This document shows, in pieces, positions 19,348 through 29,232 of a stretch of DNA of 64,000 nucleotides. The stretch lies in contig NZ_JAVLAT010000002.1 of the NCBI RefSeq assembly GCF_032190615.1, forward strand, positions 313,501-377,500, given 5' to 3'. A program made the position numbers and the translations under genes. Source of the DNA: Brucella pseudogrignonensis (GTDB lineage Bacteria; Pseudomonadota; Alphaproteobacteria; Rhizobiales; Rhizobiaceae). How positions within the stretch are numbered: the first letter of the stretch is position 1; each line of letters starts with the position of its first letter. The notes below the pieces were generated by a model. The model saw nothing but the letters and a program-made list of their open reading frames with translations. It was not told the origin of the DNA and did no database searches.

Positions 19348-21060
19348 ATGGCTAAAATCTCAAGGCAGCAATATTCGGATCTATACGGCCCGACCACCGG
19401 CGATAAAATCCGTCTGGGTGACACTGATCTTTACATCGAGATTGAAAAAGACCTTCGTATCTATGGCGAAGAAGCGGTTTACGGCGGCGGCAAGACGCTG
19501 CGTGACGGCATGGGCTATGACAACGAGTTGACGAGCGCTGCTGGCGCGCCTGATCTCGTTATCACCAATGTCACCATTGTTGACGCTGTTCAGGGCGTTA
19601 TCAAGGCAGATGTCGGTATTAAAAACGGCCTGATTTACGGCATTGGTAAAGCGGGCAACCCGTCCACCATGTCCGGCGTTACACTTCCGCTCGGTCCGGG
19701 AACGGATGCGATCTCCGGTGAGCATTTGATCCTGACAGCAGGTGGTATTGATGCTCACGTGCATTTCATTTCACCACAGCAGGCAGAAGCAGCACTCAGC
19801 AATGGTGTGACGACGCTTTTTGGCGGCGGCATCGGCCCGACAGACGGCACCAACGGAACGACGATTACGCCAGGCACATGGAACATCGAAATGATGTTGC
19901 GCTCGTTTGATAGCTGGCCTGTCAATGCGGGTGTTCTGGGCAAGGGCAACTCCTCGTCGGTTGTGACAATCGAAGAACAGATCCGCGCTGGCGCCATGGG
20001 CCTTAAAATCCATGAAGACTGGGGCAGCACACCGGAAGCAATTCGTACATCGCTGAAGGTCGCCGATGCGTTTGACGTGCAGGTCTGTATCCACACCGAT
20101 ACACTGAACGAAGCTGGCTTTGTTGAAAATACAATCGCCGCTTTTGAAGGTCGCACCATCCACACCTATCATACCGAAGGTGCTGGTGGAGGTCACGCGC
20201 CGGATATTATTCGCGTTGCAGGTCAGCCGAACGTTATCCCGAGCTCGACCAACCCAACGCTGCCCTATGGCATCAATTCACAGGCCGAATTGTTTGACAT
20301 GACGATGATCTGTCACAATCTCAGCCCGAAGATTCCAACTGACGTTGCTTTTGCTGAAAGCCGCGTGCGCCCGGAAACCATTGCGGCTGAAAACGTGCTG
20401 CATGACATTGGCGCGATTTCCATCCTGTCGAGCGATAGTCAGGCGATGGGTCGTGTCGGTGAAAACTGGATGCGTACCATTCAGACTGCACATCTGATGA
20501 AGACACGCTTCGGCGCTTATGACGGCGACAAGTCCGGCAACGACAACCAGCGCGTGCTGCGTTTCGTCTCCAAAGTGACCATCAATCCAGCAATTGCACA
20601 GGGTGTGTCCCATGTGGTTGGCTCGATTGAAATTGGCAAGATGGCCGATTTGGTGCTCTGGGAGCCAGCATTCTTTGGTGCCAAGCCGAAAATGGTCATC
20701 AAGGGTGGCATGATTTCATGGGCGCTGATGGGTGATCCGAATGCATCATTGCCAACGCCACAGCCGGTTATCTATCGTCCGATGTACGGCATGTATGGCT
20801 CGGCCTTGCCTAAGACCCGCGTGACATTCACTTCCGCTGCTGGCTTTGAGCACGGCATTGTGGATCAGTATGAGCTGAAATCACAGGTTGTACCAGTTTA
20901 TAACACGCGCGCGATTAGCAAGGGTTCAATGGTGCGTAACAATGCGTTGCCGACCATTGAAGTGAACCCGGAAACCTTTGCGGTTACGGTGGATGGAAAG
21001 CACGCCACTGTTGAGCCGGCGACGAGTGTTCCTCTGACACAGCTTCATTTCTTTAGCTGA
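19348..21060 (+). CDS. ureC: Urease alpha (catalytic) subunit
   Basis: A 570-residue UreC, full length. Nickel ligands and active site are visible: HVHFISPQQ, the carbamylated lysine in [41 protein letters not shown], catalytic His in [12 protein letters not shown], flap segment [20 protein letters not shown], and [14 protein letters not shown]. The residue after the catalytic His is Asn, whereas many ureases have CHHL; the catalytic His itself is kept. Start at ATG 19348 (AGGATAGTGAA upstream). A stable hairpin follows. Confidence 0.98.
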   Translation: MAKISRQQYSDLYGPTTGDKIRLGDTDLYIEIEKDLRIYGEEAVYGGGKTLRDGMGYDNELTSAAGAPDLVITNVTIVDAVQGVIKADVGIKNGLIYGIGKAGNPSTMSGVTLPLGPGTDAISGEHLILTAGGIDAHVHFISPQQAEAALSNGVTTLFGGGIGPTDGTNGTTITPGTWNIEMMLRSFDSWPVNAGVLGKGNSSSVVTIEEQIRAGAMGLKIHEDWGSTPEAIRTSLKVADAFDVQVCIHTDTLNEAGFVENTIAAFEGRTIHTYHTEGAGGGHAPDIIRVAGQPNVIPSSTNPTLPYGINSQAELFDMTMICHNLSPKIPTDVAFAESRVRPETIAAENVLHDIGAISILSSDSQAMGRVGENWMRTIQTAHLMKTRFGAYDGDKSGNDNQRVLRFVSKVTINPAIAQGVSHVVGSIEIGKMADLVLWEPAFFGAKPKMVIKGGMISWALMGDPNASLPTPQPVIYRPMYGMYGSALPKTRVTFTSAAGFEHGIVDQYELKSQVVPVYNTRAISKGSMVRNNALPTIEVNPETFAVTVDGKHATVEPATSVPLTQLHFFS

Positions 21061-21070
21061 TGTGAAGTTT

Positions 21071-21093
21071 CGGGAGGGAACATATCCCTCCCG
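21071..21093 (+). terminator. Hairpin between ureC and ureE
   Basis: CGGGAGGGA / TCCCTCCCG, 9-bp perfect GC-rich stem with a 5-base loop, 10 bases after the ureC stop. Only a short T-rich stretch (CTTTC) follows, so termination is probably partial. It may lower expression of accessory genes ureEFGD relative to structural ureABC or protect the 3' end. Confidence 0.6.
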
Positions 21094-21183
21094 CTTTCAA
21101 TCATAAAATGCAATGCCCGAAAGTGTAGGCTTTTGCGGCACTTATCAGTGACCGATACGAAGCGATAAGCTTCCGGAGGAACT

Positions 21184-21876
21184 ATGATTCTCGTTGAGAA
21201 AACACTCGGTAACATCAAGGATTCCGTGTGGCATGATCGTTCGCATCATGCGCAGGTTGATTATCTTGCTCTTGAGCAATGGGAAGCGCCAAAAAGTCGT
21301 TTGCGCAAGGAAAGCGAGGGCGGCGTAGAGCTCGCCATTTCACTTCCGCGCTCCGAACATCTGCATGATGGTGATGTTCTTCATTACGATGAAGCCGCGA
21401 AAATCATCATTGTCGCGCGCATCGCGCTCAAAGAAGTGATGGTCATTGAACTTGAAGGGCTTGAAGACCTTGCACCGCAGGAAATCCTGCGTATTTGCTT
21501 TGAGCTTGGCCATGGTTTGGGCAATCAGCATTGGCCAGCAGTAATCAAAGGCACAACCGTTTACGTGCCACTGTCCGTTGATCAGAAAGTTATGGCTTCG
21601 GTCATGCGCACCCACGCATTTGATCGCGTAAAGATGCATTTCGCACCGGGCGAAGAAGTTGCAGCGAAACTTGACGCCAAGGAAGTGCGGATGCTTTTTG
21701 CGGGTGCCGACGCGACCCCGCATCATCATCACGACATGCACAAACATTCTCATTCCCATAGCCATTCCCACGATCACCATCATGATCATGGCGACCACTC
21801 GCATTCCCATGACCACAGCCATGAGCATAGTCATGATCATTCGCATGACCATCATCACGGCCACAATCACAGGTAA
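21184..21876 (+). CDS. ureE: Urease accessory protein UreE, His-rich nickel chaperone
   Basis: A 230-residue UreE. Residues 1-75 form the peptide-binding domain and 76-155 the metal-binding domain (GLGNQHWPAVIKGTTVYVPL, FAPGEEVAAKLDAKEVRML). The tail from about residue 180 is nearly all His, Asp, Ser and Gly (HKHSHSHSHSHDHHHDHGDH and on), a nickel store that hands metal to urease through UreG. CCGGAGGAA precedes the ATG. First gene of the accessory group. Confidence 0.97.
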   Translation: MILVEKTLGNIKDSVWHDRSHHAQVDYLALEQWEAPKSRLRKESEGGVELAISLPRSEHLHDGDVLHYDEAAKIIIVARIALKEVMVIELEGLEDLAPQEILRICFELGHGLGNQHWPAVIKGTTVYVPLSVDQKVMASVMRTHAFDRVKMHFAPGEEVAAKLDAKEVRMLFAGADATPHHHHDMHKHSHSHSHSHDHHHDHGDHSHSHDHSHEHSHDHSHDHHHGHNHR

Positions 21877-21879
21877 TCC

Positions 21880-22602
21880 ATGTCAGGCATAAAGAACGAA
21901 GAACCGCGTCCAATGCAGGATATGGTTCTTCTGGCAAAATTGCTGCAATTCTCGGATTCAACACTGCCTGTTGGTGCGTTTGCATTCTCAAACGGGCTTG
22001 AATCCGCCCTGCAGACCGAGGTTGTAACAAACCCGGAAAGCCTGCATCAGTTTGTCAATCTGGTGGTCCGCCAAGCCGCTCATATGGACGGCATCGCGTT
22101 TCTTCATGCCCATCGCGCCATTCTGGCGGGCGACTATGAAGCTGTGCTCGCCGCTGATCATGAAGTCTGGGACCGTCGCGTGGGTGAAGAGCAACAGCTT
22201 ATGCTGGCCCGAATGGGCAAGAAATTCGCTGAATTGTCTCTCAAGATCAGCGATTTCCCGCCGCTCGAGCGCTGGTTGAAAGACATCAAATCCGGCGCAA
22301 CGCCGGGCTGCTTCCCAATTGGTCAGGCATTGGCTTTGGCACATATGGGGGCCGATGAACAGCAAGCTTTTGTTGTTCACCAATATGGTGTTGCATCGAT
22401 GATCCTGAGTGCAGCAGTGCGCCTTATGCGCATCGATCATCTGGATACGCAGCGCATATTGTTCGCCGCTCAAGCCCGGGTTGAGCAAGACTATGAGGAT
22501 GTGCACAGATTGGGGTTAGATGAAATGTCCAGTTTCGCGCCTGTCTTCGACATTCTCGTTGCGCATCATACAAAAACGCACGTCCGTCTATTTATGAACT
22601 GA
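21880..22602 (+). CDS. ureF: Urease accessory protein UreF
   Basis: A 240-residue all-helical UreF with LLQFSDSTLPVGAFAFSNGL near the N-terminus, GIAFLHAHRAILAGD, and a C-terminal SSFAPVFDILVAHHTKTHVR. It starts 3 bases after ureE ends. UreF joins UreD and UreG in the GTP-dependent activation complex that carbamylates the lysine and inserts nickel into UreC. An internal ATG at codon 12 is an alternative start. Confidence 0.96.
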   Translation: MSGIKNEEPRPMQDMVLLAKLLQFSDSTLPVGAFAFSNGLESALQTEVVTNPESLHQFVNLVVRQAAHMDGIAFLHAHRAILAGDYEAVLAADHEVWDRRVGEEQQLMLARMGKKFAELSLKISDFPPLERWLKDIKSGATPGCFPIGQALALAHMGADEQQAFVVHQYGVASMILSAAVRLMRIDHLDTQRILFAAQARVEQDYEDVHRLGLDEMSSFAPVFDILVAHHTKTHVRLFMN

Positions 22603-22627
22603 TTACGTTTCGAAATAGGAATAAGCC

Positions 22628-23275
22628 ATGAAGAAAATTACACGTATTGGTATCGGTGGACCTGTTGGTTCGGGCAAGACGGCGGTTATTGAAACAATCA
22701 CGCCGCGGCTGATTGAAATGGGCATCAAGCCGCTCATCATTACCAACGACGTTGTGACGACAGAAGATGCGAAGCAAGTTCGTCGCACACTTAACGGTAT
22801 CCTGATTGAAGAAAAGATTGTCGGGGTTGAAACCGGCGCTTGCCCGCATACGGCCGTTCGCGAAGATCCGTCTATGAACATCGCAGCGGTTGAAGAGCTG
22901 GAAGAAAAATACCCGGACAGCGATGTTATTCTGATTGAATCGGGCGGCGATAATCTCACGCTCACATTCAGCCCGGCTCTCGCTGATTTCTATATTTACG
23001 TGATCGACGTAGCTGCTGGCGACAAGATTCCGCGCAAGAACGGCGCTGGTGTTTGCCAGTCCGATATTCTGGTTATCAACAAAAAGGATCTCGCACCTTA
23101 TGTTGGCGCGAGCCTTGAAGTGATGGACCGCGATTCCAAGCTGATGCGTGGAAAAAAGCCATTTGTTTTCACCAATTGCAAAACGGGTGAAGGCATTGAC
23201 GATCTGATGAAGCTCATTCTCGATATGGCGCTGTTTGACGTTAAGCCAGTTCTCGCCACCGAAGCAGCTGGGTAA
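22628..23275 (+). CDS. ureG: Urease accessory GTPase UreG
   Basis: A 215-residue SIMIBI-class GTPase. Seen: P-loop [15 protein letters not shown], the conserved metal motif [12 protein letters not shown] (Cys-Pro-His), [20 protein letters not shown] and the base-recognition [11 protein letters not shown]. It couples GTP hydrolysis to nickel delivery into apo-urease. It starts 25 bases after ureF. Confidence 0.98.
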   Translation: MKKITRIGIGGPVGSGKTAVIETITPRLIEMGIKPLIITNDVVTTEDAKQVRRTLNGILIEEKIVGVETGACPHTAVREDPSMNIAAVEELEEKYPDSDVILIESGGDNLTLTFSPALADFYIYVIDVAAGDKIPRKNGAGVCQSDILVINKKDLAPYVGASLEVMDRDSKLMRGKKPFVFTNCKTGEGIDDLMKLILDMALFDVKPVLATEAAG

Positions 23276-23279
23276 AATC

Positions 23280-24215
23280 ATGAGCCTACACGAGCGACTA
23301 AGCCGACTTGATGCAGCACGTGAGCTGAACTCGTATCAAACCGAGCCAGCACAGATGCGTGCTGCCGGGCCGGGGAAAATCGGTGAGTTGCGTCTCGGCT
23401 TTTCTATTCGCAATGGTCGCTCGGTGTTGCATGATCTTTACCGTGTGGCACCGCTTCTGGTTCAGCAGGCGCTTTACTGGGATGAGGCGATGCCAGAACT
23501 GCCGATTTGCTCCATCATTTCGATTGGTGGCGGCATTTTGCAGGGTGATCGCTACAAGATTGATATTCATGTTGGCGAAAATGCGTGCGCTCAAGTGACA
23601 TCACAGGGCGCAAACCGTGTTCACCAGATGGATGCGAATTATGCCTCGCAATATCAGACAGTAACGCTCGAAGCTGGCGCATATCTCGAATATTTGCCCG
23701 ATTTCACCATACCTTATCGCAATTCGCGCTTCATCAATCAGACGGAAATCGTGATCGATGAGAGTGCGACGCTGATCTATGGCGAGATGATGATGACGGG
23801 ACGCAAGCATCATCATGAAGACGAGCGCTTCGGCTTCGATTTGCTCTCCATGCTTGTCTCTGTAAAGCGGCCAAATGGTAAGCGCCTGTTTACGGACAAG
23901 GTGCTGATCGAAAAAGGCAATCCGACGATAGATTTCGCGGCTGTGATGCGCGGTTTCGATGCTTTTGCAAATATTGTTTGCGTTACACCACCTGATGTTG
24001 CCGCACGTATCAAGGAGCGTGTCGAGGTAAATTTCAGCACTGATGCGCCACGTGCCATTTCTGGCGTATCAATGCTGCCCAACAATGCGGGGCTTATGCT
24101 GCGGGCTGTTGGCATTGAAAGCTATGATGTGCGCGCCGAGGTGCGAAATTTCTGGAAAATTGTTCGTGAAGAGGCCCGTGGACGTACTCTGCCAGAAGAG
24201 TTTCTCTGGCGTTAA
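23280..24215 (+). CDS. ureD: Urease accessory protein UreD/UreH
   Basis: A 311-residue UreD (UreH). Seen: ISIGGGILQGDRYKIDIHVG, ACAQVTSQGANRVHQMDANY, EYLPDFTIPYRNSRFINQTE and EMMMTGRKHHHEDERFGFDL. ATG 23280 lies 4 bases after the ureG stop. UreD is the scaffold that binds urease and recruits UreF and UreG. In many species ureD is the first urease gene; here it is last of the accessory set, the arrangement I recall for one of the two Brucella urease clusters (recollection, not checked). Confidence 0.95.
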   Translation: MSLHERLSRLDAARELNSYQTEPAQMRAAGPGKIGELRLGFSIRNGRSVLHDLYRVAPLLVQQALYWDEAMPELPICSIISIGGGILQGDRYKIDIHVGENACAQVTSQGANRVHQMDANYASQYQTVTLEAGAYLEYLPDFTIPYRNSRFINQTEIVIDESATLIYGEMMMTGRKHHHEDERFGFDLLSMLVSVKRPNGKRLFTDKVLIEKGNPTIDFAAVMRGFDAFANIVCVTPPDVAARIKERVEVNFSTDAPRAISGVSMLPNNAGLMLRAVGIESYDVRAEVRNFWKIVREEARGRTLPEEFLWR

Positions 24216-24258
24216 AAATCGAAATACGGCTTCGATTTAATTGAGAGGGGATACTGAG

Positions 24259-25239
24259 ATGGCAGAGAAGAACGTTAGTTTTCCAATCACCTGTCTTCGA
24301 GGGGCGGGGCAGGTTTTCTTTATGGAAAACGCCTTTACCGGTGTCATGTTTTTTGCAGCAATTGCCTATGCGTCTTACGCAACGGGCATTTGGGCCACCA
24401 CGATTGGCGCAGTCATTGGCTTGATCGTTGCCACACTGACAGCTCAGCTGCTTGATTGCGACAAGCCCTCCATCAATTCAGGCCTTTTCGGCTTCAACGG
24501 CATTCTTGTTGGTGTTGCTCTGCCAACTTTCATCGCTGCAACGCCACAGCTCTGGTTTTACATTATCATTGGATCAGCACTAAGCACGGTCATTACAGCG
24601 ACATTTGGTGCAACGCTGACGAAAAGCTGGGGCATTCCCGGTTCAACTGGCCCATTTGTGCTGACAGGCTGGCTTATGGTTGCCGGCGCTTACTCGTTTG
24701 GTGCATTGAATGTTACGGGTGACGCGCCAAAACTCGTCTCCGACTATGTTGCGGGTACAGCGACCATTCCGGCGAATATTGAGCTCGTGCAAATCTTCTT
24801 CCGCAACATTGCGCAGGTATTTTTGCTCGGCAATGAGGTGAGCGGCGCACTGATCCTGATTGGTATTTTCGTGGCCTCACGTCCAGCGGGTATCGCAGCA
24901 GCGCTTGGCTCACTCATCGCCATGATCATAGCCATCGGCATGCGCGCTGATCCAGCAACGGTTGTTCAGGGGCTTTATGGTTTTAGCCCCGTACTGACAG
25001 CAATTGCGGTTGGAACAGTTTTCCTGAAAACCGATGGAAAAGTCATCGTTTACGCGGTGCTCGCAACCATTACCACTGTCTTCATTCAGGGTGCCTATGA
25101 TGTGATCATGGCTCCTATGGGGCTGCCGTCTTTCACAGCGCCTTATGTGCTCACACTTTATCTGTTTATCGCACCGAAGAAACTCTTCGCACCGCATCCG
25201 CACAAGCCGGTCGCCAAGCATCTCGTAAGCGATAAGTAA
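24259..25239 (+). CDS. Urea transporter (UT family)
   Basis: A 326-residue membrane protein of the urea transporter (UT/Yut) family. Both halves show the family pattern: LLDCDKPSINSGLFGFNGIL and GLYGFSPVLTAIAVGTVFL, plus AFTGVMFFAAIAYASYATGI. GAGAGGGG upstream decides for ATG 24259 over an upstream TTG at 24241. It passively conducts urea into the cell to feed urease. It lies between ureD and amtB, probably in one transcript. Confidence 0.93.
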   Translation: MAEKNVSFPITCLRGAGQVFFMENAFTGVMFFAAIAYASYATGIWATTIGAVIGLIVATLTAQLLDCDKPSINSGLFGFNGILVGVALPTFIAATPQLWFYIIIGSALSTVITATFGATLTKSWGIPGSTGPFVLTGWLMVAGAYSFGALNVTGDAPKLVSDYVAGTATIPANIELVQIFFRNIAQVFLLGNEVSGALILIGIFVASRPAGIAAALGSLIAMIIAIGMRADPATVVQGLYGFSPVLTAIAVGTVFLKTDGKVIVYAVLATITTVFIQGAYDVIMAPMGLPSFTAPYVLTLYLFIAPKKLFAPHPHKPVAKHLVSDK

Positions 25240-25293
25240 TTTTTGAAATAAAGAACCGATGGCTCTGAATTTCAGTTCTGAAGGAAAAAGAAC

Positions 25294-26535
25294 ATGCAAT
25301 CTATAAGTGCTGGCGATACAGCCTTTCTTCTGATTTGTACGGCGCTGGTCTGTATGATGACCCCAGCTTTGGCTCTGTTCTACGGTGGTCTTGTCCGTCA
25401 GCGTGATGTTCTGTCGATCATGATACAGAACTTTGTCTGCATGGGTGTGATCGGCCTCATCTGGGTTTTTGGTGGTTTCAGCCTTGCATTCGGCCCGTCC
25501 ATCGGCGGTGTCATTGGCGACATCACCACCTATTTCGGCATGTATCATGTAGGTATTGAACCGAACGCCACCTATGCGGCCAATGTGCCTTTCATTCTGG
25601 TTTTCGCATATCAGATGATGTTCGCCATCATCACACCTGCGCTGATGACGGGCGCTTTTGTCGGGCGCTTCAAGTTCGGTGCTTATCTGTTCTTCATCGC
25701 TTTCTGGACTATTCTGGTCTATCTGCCAGCAGCCCATTGGATCTGGGGTGGCGGCTTCCTTGCAAAGCTCGGTGTTGTCGACTTCGCAGGTGGTATCGTC
25801 ATTCACGCTTCCGCTGGTTTCTCCGCATTGGCGGCAGCAAAATATCTCGGCAAGCGCAAACTCGCAAAAGGCCAGAAGGAATCCCAGCCTGCAAGCTTGC
25901 CGCTGGTTGCAATCGGTGCAGGTCTTCTATGGTTTGGCTGGTTTGGCTTCAATGCGGGCGGCGCTTACGCAGCCGATGCACTGGCGGCTTATGCCTTCAC
26001 CAACACTATGCTGGCAGGCTCCATCGCCATGCTCGTCTGGATGTTCTGGGAATGGAAAGAATCCGGACGTCCATCGTTCTCTGGTGTACTTGTTGGGGCG
26101 GTCACGGGTCTTGCAACGATCACGCCTGCTGCCGGTTATGTTGAACCAATGACGGCGCTGCTCATCGGTGCAATCGGCGCATCCGTGTGCTTTAATGCCA
26201 AATATGTTCAGAAGTGGCTCAAGATCGACGACACGCTGGAAGTCTGGCGCGCGCATGGTGTTGGCGGCATGACAGGTGCAATCCTGATCGGTGTGACAGC
26301 CAGCTCAAACATCAATGCGGTATCGGCAAGCGCTTATCAGCTTGGCATTCAGGCAATGGCTGTGGCTATCGTGGCGGCTTATGCCTGGATTATCACGATG
26401 ATCCTGCTCAAAATCCTCGATGCTTTCGGTCATCTGCGCGTGCCGGAAGAAGTACAGCTCGAAGGTCTGGATGAAGATCTCTATGGAGAAAATGCATTCA
26501 GCCTCTGGGGCATGAAAAAGAACATGGATAAGTAA
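25294..26535 (+). CDS. amtB: Ammonium transporter Amt/MEP family
   Basis: A 413-residue Amt channel. Seen: FYGGLVRQRDVLSIMIQNFV, the first pore His in GIVIHASAGFSALAAAKYLG, LLWFGWFGFNAGGAYAADAL, and the second pore His in EVWRAHGVGGMTGAILIG. No glnK is adjacent, unlike most amtB genes, which suggests this copy serves the urease cluster rather than general nitrogen control. It may export or recapture ammonium released from urea (inference). A terminator follows at once. Confidence 0.95.
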   Translation: MQSISAGDTAFLLICTALVCMMTPALALFYGGLVRQRDVLSIMIQNFVCMGVIGLIWVFGGFSLAFGPSIGGVIGDITTYFGMYHVGIEPNATYAANVPFILVFAYQMMFAIITPALMTGAFVGRFKFGAYLFFIAFWTILVYLPAAHWIWGGGFLAKLGVVDFAGGIVIHASAGFSALAAAKYLGKRKLAKGQKESQPASLPLVAIGAGLLWFGWFGFNAGGAYAADALAAYAFTNTMLAGSIAMLVWMFWEWKESGRPSFSGVLVGAVTGLATITPAAGYVEPMTALLIGAIGASVCFNAKYVQKWLKIDDTLEVWRAHGVGGMTGAILIGVTASSNINAVSASAYQLGIQAMAVAIVAAYAWIITMILLKILDAFGHLRVPEEVQLEGLDEDLYGENAFSLWGMKKNMDK

Positions 26536-26554
26536 TTCATCCAGCCCGTTATAT

Positions 26555-26585
26555 AAAAGCCCGCATCTGATAGCTGCGGGCTTTT
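26555..26585 (+). terminator. Rho-independent terminator after amtB
   Basis: Perfect 11-bp stem AAAAGCCCGCA / TGCGGGCTTTT with a 9-base loop, ending in TTTTCTTTC, 20 bases after the amtB stop. It separates the urease transcript from the nickel importer. Confidence 0.9.
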
Positions 26586-26663
26586 CTTTCAATTTCTCAT
26601 GCACTTAAGCAAAATTAAATGCGTATTTCATCAATATATTGATTGCCTCGCGAGAATACCGCA

Positions 26664-26691
26664 GTAAGATGTTTTTGGTAAAAGATCATAC
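26664..26691 (+). promoter_or_regulatory. NikR-type operator upstream of nikA
   Basis: GTAAGA (26664-26669), exactly 16 bases, TCATAC (26686-26691). The classical NikR operator is GTATGA-N16-TCATAC, so 11 of 12 positions match with the right spacing. It ends 13 bases before the nikA ATG, overlapping the expected transcription start, a typical repression position. nikR itself is 10 kb away in the same block. Confidence 0.75.
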
Positions 26692-26704
26692 TGTGGGGAT
26701 AGAG

Positions 26705-28252
26705 ATGAATTTCAAAGCCATTTCGGTTGCATCCATTGTGGCACTTACATGTGCAACATCAGCCTATGCCCAGCCGAAAGATACTCTCGTTCTGGCGATT
26801 GGTGGTGAGCCGGATAATGGATTTGATCCCCTCGCAGGATGGGGCGGCTATGGGAACCCACTGTTTCAATCAACGTTGCTGCGACGTGATGTGAACCTCG
26901 AAACGGCGCCCGATCTGGCAACCAGCTGGACACTGTCTGATGACCGAAAAGTCTGGACGATCAAATTGCGCGATGATGTAAAGTTTTCTGATGGCACACC
27001 AGTTACCGCCGAGGATGTTGCTTTTACATTCAATACAGCCAAGGCATCCACCAACGCGATTGATTTAAGCGTGATGGAAAAGGCCGAGGCTATCGATAAA
27101 GACACCGTGCAGATTTCGCTTAGCAAGCCGTGGATCACTTTTGTCGAAGCATTCTACACACTCGGTATTGTGCCCGCAGCTTCTTACGGTCGTGATTATG
27201 GGCGTAAGCCAGTAGGCTCCGGACCGTATAAGTTTGTAGCCTGGAATGAAGGCGAACAGCTTATCGTCGAGCGCAACGACGCTTATTATGGCGATAAGGG
27301 GCCATTTAAGAAAATCACGTTCCTGTTCACGGGTGAAGCTCCGGGTTTAGCAGCAGCAAATGCTGGAGCGGTCGATATGGTTGCAGTTCCGGCTCAGCTC
27401 GCAGATGCAGTTCCGAACGGCTTTCAGGCAGTTCCCGTGCAAACAGTCGACAATCGTGGCTTGAGCCTTCCTTTTACAAAGCCGCATGACGTCAATGGCC
27501 GCAAAGTTGGAAATGCTGTGACGACAGACCCTGCTATTCGCAAAGCGATCAATATGGGTATTGATCGGAAGCTGGTCGTTGATGTAGCTCTGCATGGTCA
27601 TGGTACACCTGCATTCGGTCCCGCCGATGGATTGCCATGGGCAGGGAAAGCCGATCAAATTGAATTCAATCTTGATGGTGCGAAAGCCATACTTGATGAG
27701 GCTGGTTGGACGGCCGGTGAGGATGGAATCCGCGCCAAAGATGGTGTGAGAGCCGCCTTTCCAATCAACTATCCGGCGAGCGATGCAACGCGACAAGCAT
27801 TGGCTGAGACCGCAGCCGAACTGTTGCGCCCTCTTGGTATTGAAGCAACGCCCCAAGGTGGAAGCTGGGATGCAATCGGGCGTGTGATGCATTCCGAACC
27901 CGTGGTTTTCGGCTTTGGCAGTCACTCCCCTTATCAGCTCTATAGCCTGTTTGCCCAAAAGCTCGGCGGCGTGGAATATATGAACCCGAGTTATTACGCC
28001 AACCCGAAGGTTGAGGAGCTTTTTGAGAAAGCGCAGGGCGCAGGCAGCCTAGAAGGGTCAATGCCTTATTGGTCTAAAGCCGCTGACTATTACGGGTTGA
28101 AGGGTGATAATTCATGGGCTTGGCTCGTTAATTTCGACCATGTTTATTTCGTCAACAAGTGCCTTGATCTCGGAAAGACACAGATCGAACCACATGGTCA
28201 CGGCTGGCCGGTTACTGCAACAATTGCCAACTGGCGGTGGACTTGCGAGTGA
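26705..28252 (+). CDS. nikA: Nickel/peptide-type ABC substrate-binding protein (NikA-like)
   Basis: A 515-residue SBP_bac_5 lipid-free binding protein with signal peptide (ISVASIVALTCATSAYAQ). Seen: LVLAIGGEPDNGFDPLAGWG, LATSWTLSDDRKVWTIKL, FSDGTPVTAEDVAFTFN and PVGSGPYKFVAWNEGEQ. It is most like nickel or nickel-metallophore binders of the NikA/CntA/YntA group by context: NikR operator upstream, urease next door. Start ATG 26705 (GGGGATAGAG upstream) is chosen because the signal peptide begins there. Whether it binds Ni2+ via histidine or a metallophore cannot be read from sequence. Confidence 0.88.
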   Translation: MNFKAISVASIVALTCATSAYAQPKDTLVLAIGGEPDNGFDPLAGWGGYGNPLFQSTLLRRDVNLETAPDLATSWTLSDDRKVWTIKLRDDVKFSDGTPVTAEDVAFTFNTAKASTNAIDLSVMEKAEAIDKDTVQISLSKPWITFVEAFYTLGIVPAASYGRDYGRKPVGSGPYKFVAWNEGEQLIVERNDAYYGDKGPFKKITFLFTGEAPGLAAANAGAVDMVAVPAQLADAVPNGFQAVPVQTVDNRGLSLPFTKPHDVNGRKVGNAVTTDPAIRKAINMGIDRKLVVDVALHGHGTPAFGPADGLPWAGKADQIEFNLDGAKAILDEAGWTAGEDGIRAKDGVRAAFPINYPASDATRQALAETAAELLRPLGIEATPQGGSWDAIGRVMHSEPVVFGFGSHSPYQLYSLFAQKLGGVEYMNPSYYANPKVEELFEKAQGAGSLEGSMPYWSKAADYYGLKGDNSWAWLVNFDHVYFVNKCLDLGKTQIEPHGHGWPVTATIANWRWTCE

Positions 28253-29232
28253 CGACAAACCTCGCCACCCAGATTTCCTTACGCATTTTGCGTCTCTGTG
28301 CGCTGGTGATTTGCGTTGCCTTCGCGGTGTTCCTGCTGATGAAGGCATCACCCATTGATCCGGTGGATGCGTATCTCGGTCCAGCGATGGCCTATGTTGG
28401 GCCAGAGCAGAAAATGCAGATTGCTGCAATATGGGGCCTCGACCGCCCCGTCTATGAGCAGTTTTTGCGATGGGCTGGAAATATCCTCAGTGGTGATCTC
28501 GGTTTTAGCATCACTTACAATACTTCCGTGGCCGAGGTGATGAGCACGCGTATCGGGACATCGCTGACGCTTACGGGTCTCGCATGGTTGCTATCCGGGA
28601 TTCTCGGCTTTTCTCTTGGAATGCTTTCAGCGGCTTATGAAGGACGCTGGCCTGACCGCATCATTCGGCTTTATTGCTACATTTTGGCCGCAACGCCGAC
28701 TTTCTGGCTGGCAATGCTGATGTTGGCGCTGTTCTCAGTAAAACTGGGCTGGACACCAATATGTTGCGCTGGTCCGATTGGCGTTCCTTCGGAAGACGTC
28801 ACCTTCATAGAACGCTTGCAGCATCTGATCCTTCCTCTGACGGCATTGACGCTATTTGGTGTCGCGCAGATCGCTTTGCATTCTCGCGCCAAGCTGATCG
28901 AGGTTCTGCAATCAGACTACATTACATTTGCGCGCGCACAAGGTGCGCGTCAGAGTGACATCATCCTACGCCACGGCGTTCGCAACTCAGCTCTGCCAGC
29001 GTTGACCGTGTTGTTTGCGTCAATTGGTGAAATATTCGGCGGAGCCATTCTTGCAGAGCAGGTTTTCGCCTGGCCCGGATTGGGGCGAGCTGCCGTGGAA
29101 GCGGGTATTCGTGGCGACGTAGCGTTGTTGCTGGCTGTTGCCATGCTGACCACCGTTGTAGTTTCGACTGGCAATATGATTGCCGATATTCTTTATCGCG
29201 TTGTCGATCCAAGGTTGAAGGGGCAAGCATGA
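28249..29232 (+). CDS. nikB: Nickel ABC transporter permease NikB-like
   Basis: A 327-residue inner-membrane permease of the dipeptide/nickel type, with the N-terminal helix LRILRLCALVICVAFAVFLL, the EAA-type coupling loop FARAQGARQSDIILRHGVRN and GEIFGGAILAEQVFAWPGLG. The start is GTG 28249, overlapping the nikA stop (GTGA); a second GTG at 28237 is possible. Translationally coupled to nikA and nikC. Confidence 0.9.
   Translation: MTTNLATQISLRILRLCALVICVAFAVFLLMKASPIDPVDAYLGPAMAYVGPEQKMQIAAIWGLDRPVYEQFLRWAGNILSGDLGFSITYNTSVAEVMSTRIGTSLTLTGLAWLLSGILGFSLGMLSAAYEGRWPDRIIRLYCYILAATPTFWLAMLMLALFSVKLGWTPICCAGPIGVPSEDVTFIERLQHLILPLTALTLFGVAQIALHSRAKLIEVLQSDYITFARAQGARQSDIILRHGVRNSALPALTVLFASIGEIFGGAILAEQVFAWPGLGRAAVEAGIRGDVALLLAVAMLTTVVVSTGNMIADILYRVVDPRLKGQA

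Noticed and set aside
24910..25806. Long minus-strand frame over the urea transporter and amtB
   Set aside because: An antisense shadow of two clear membrane protein genes; no family likeness or ribosome-binding site.
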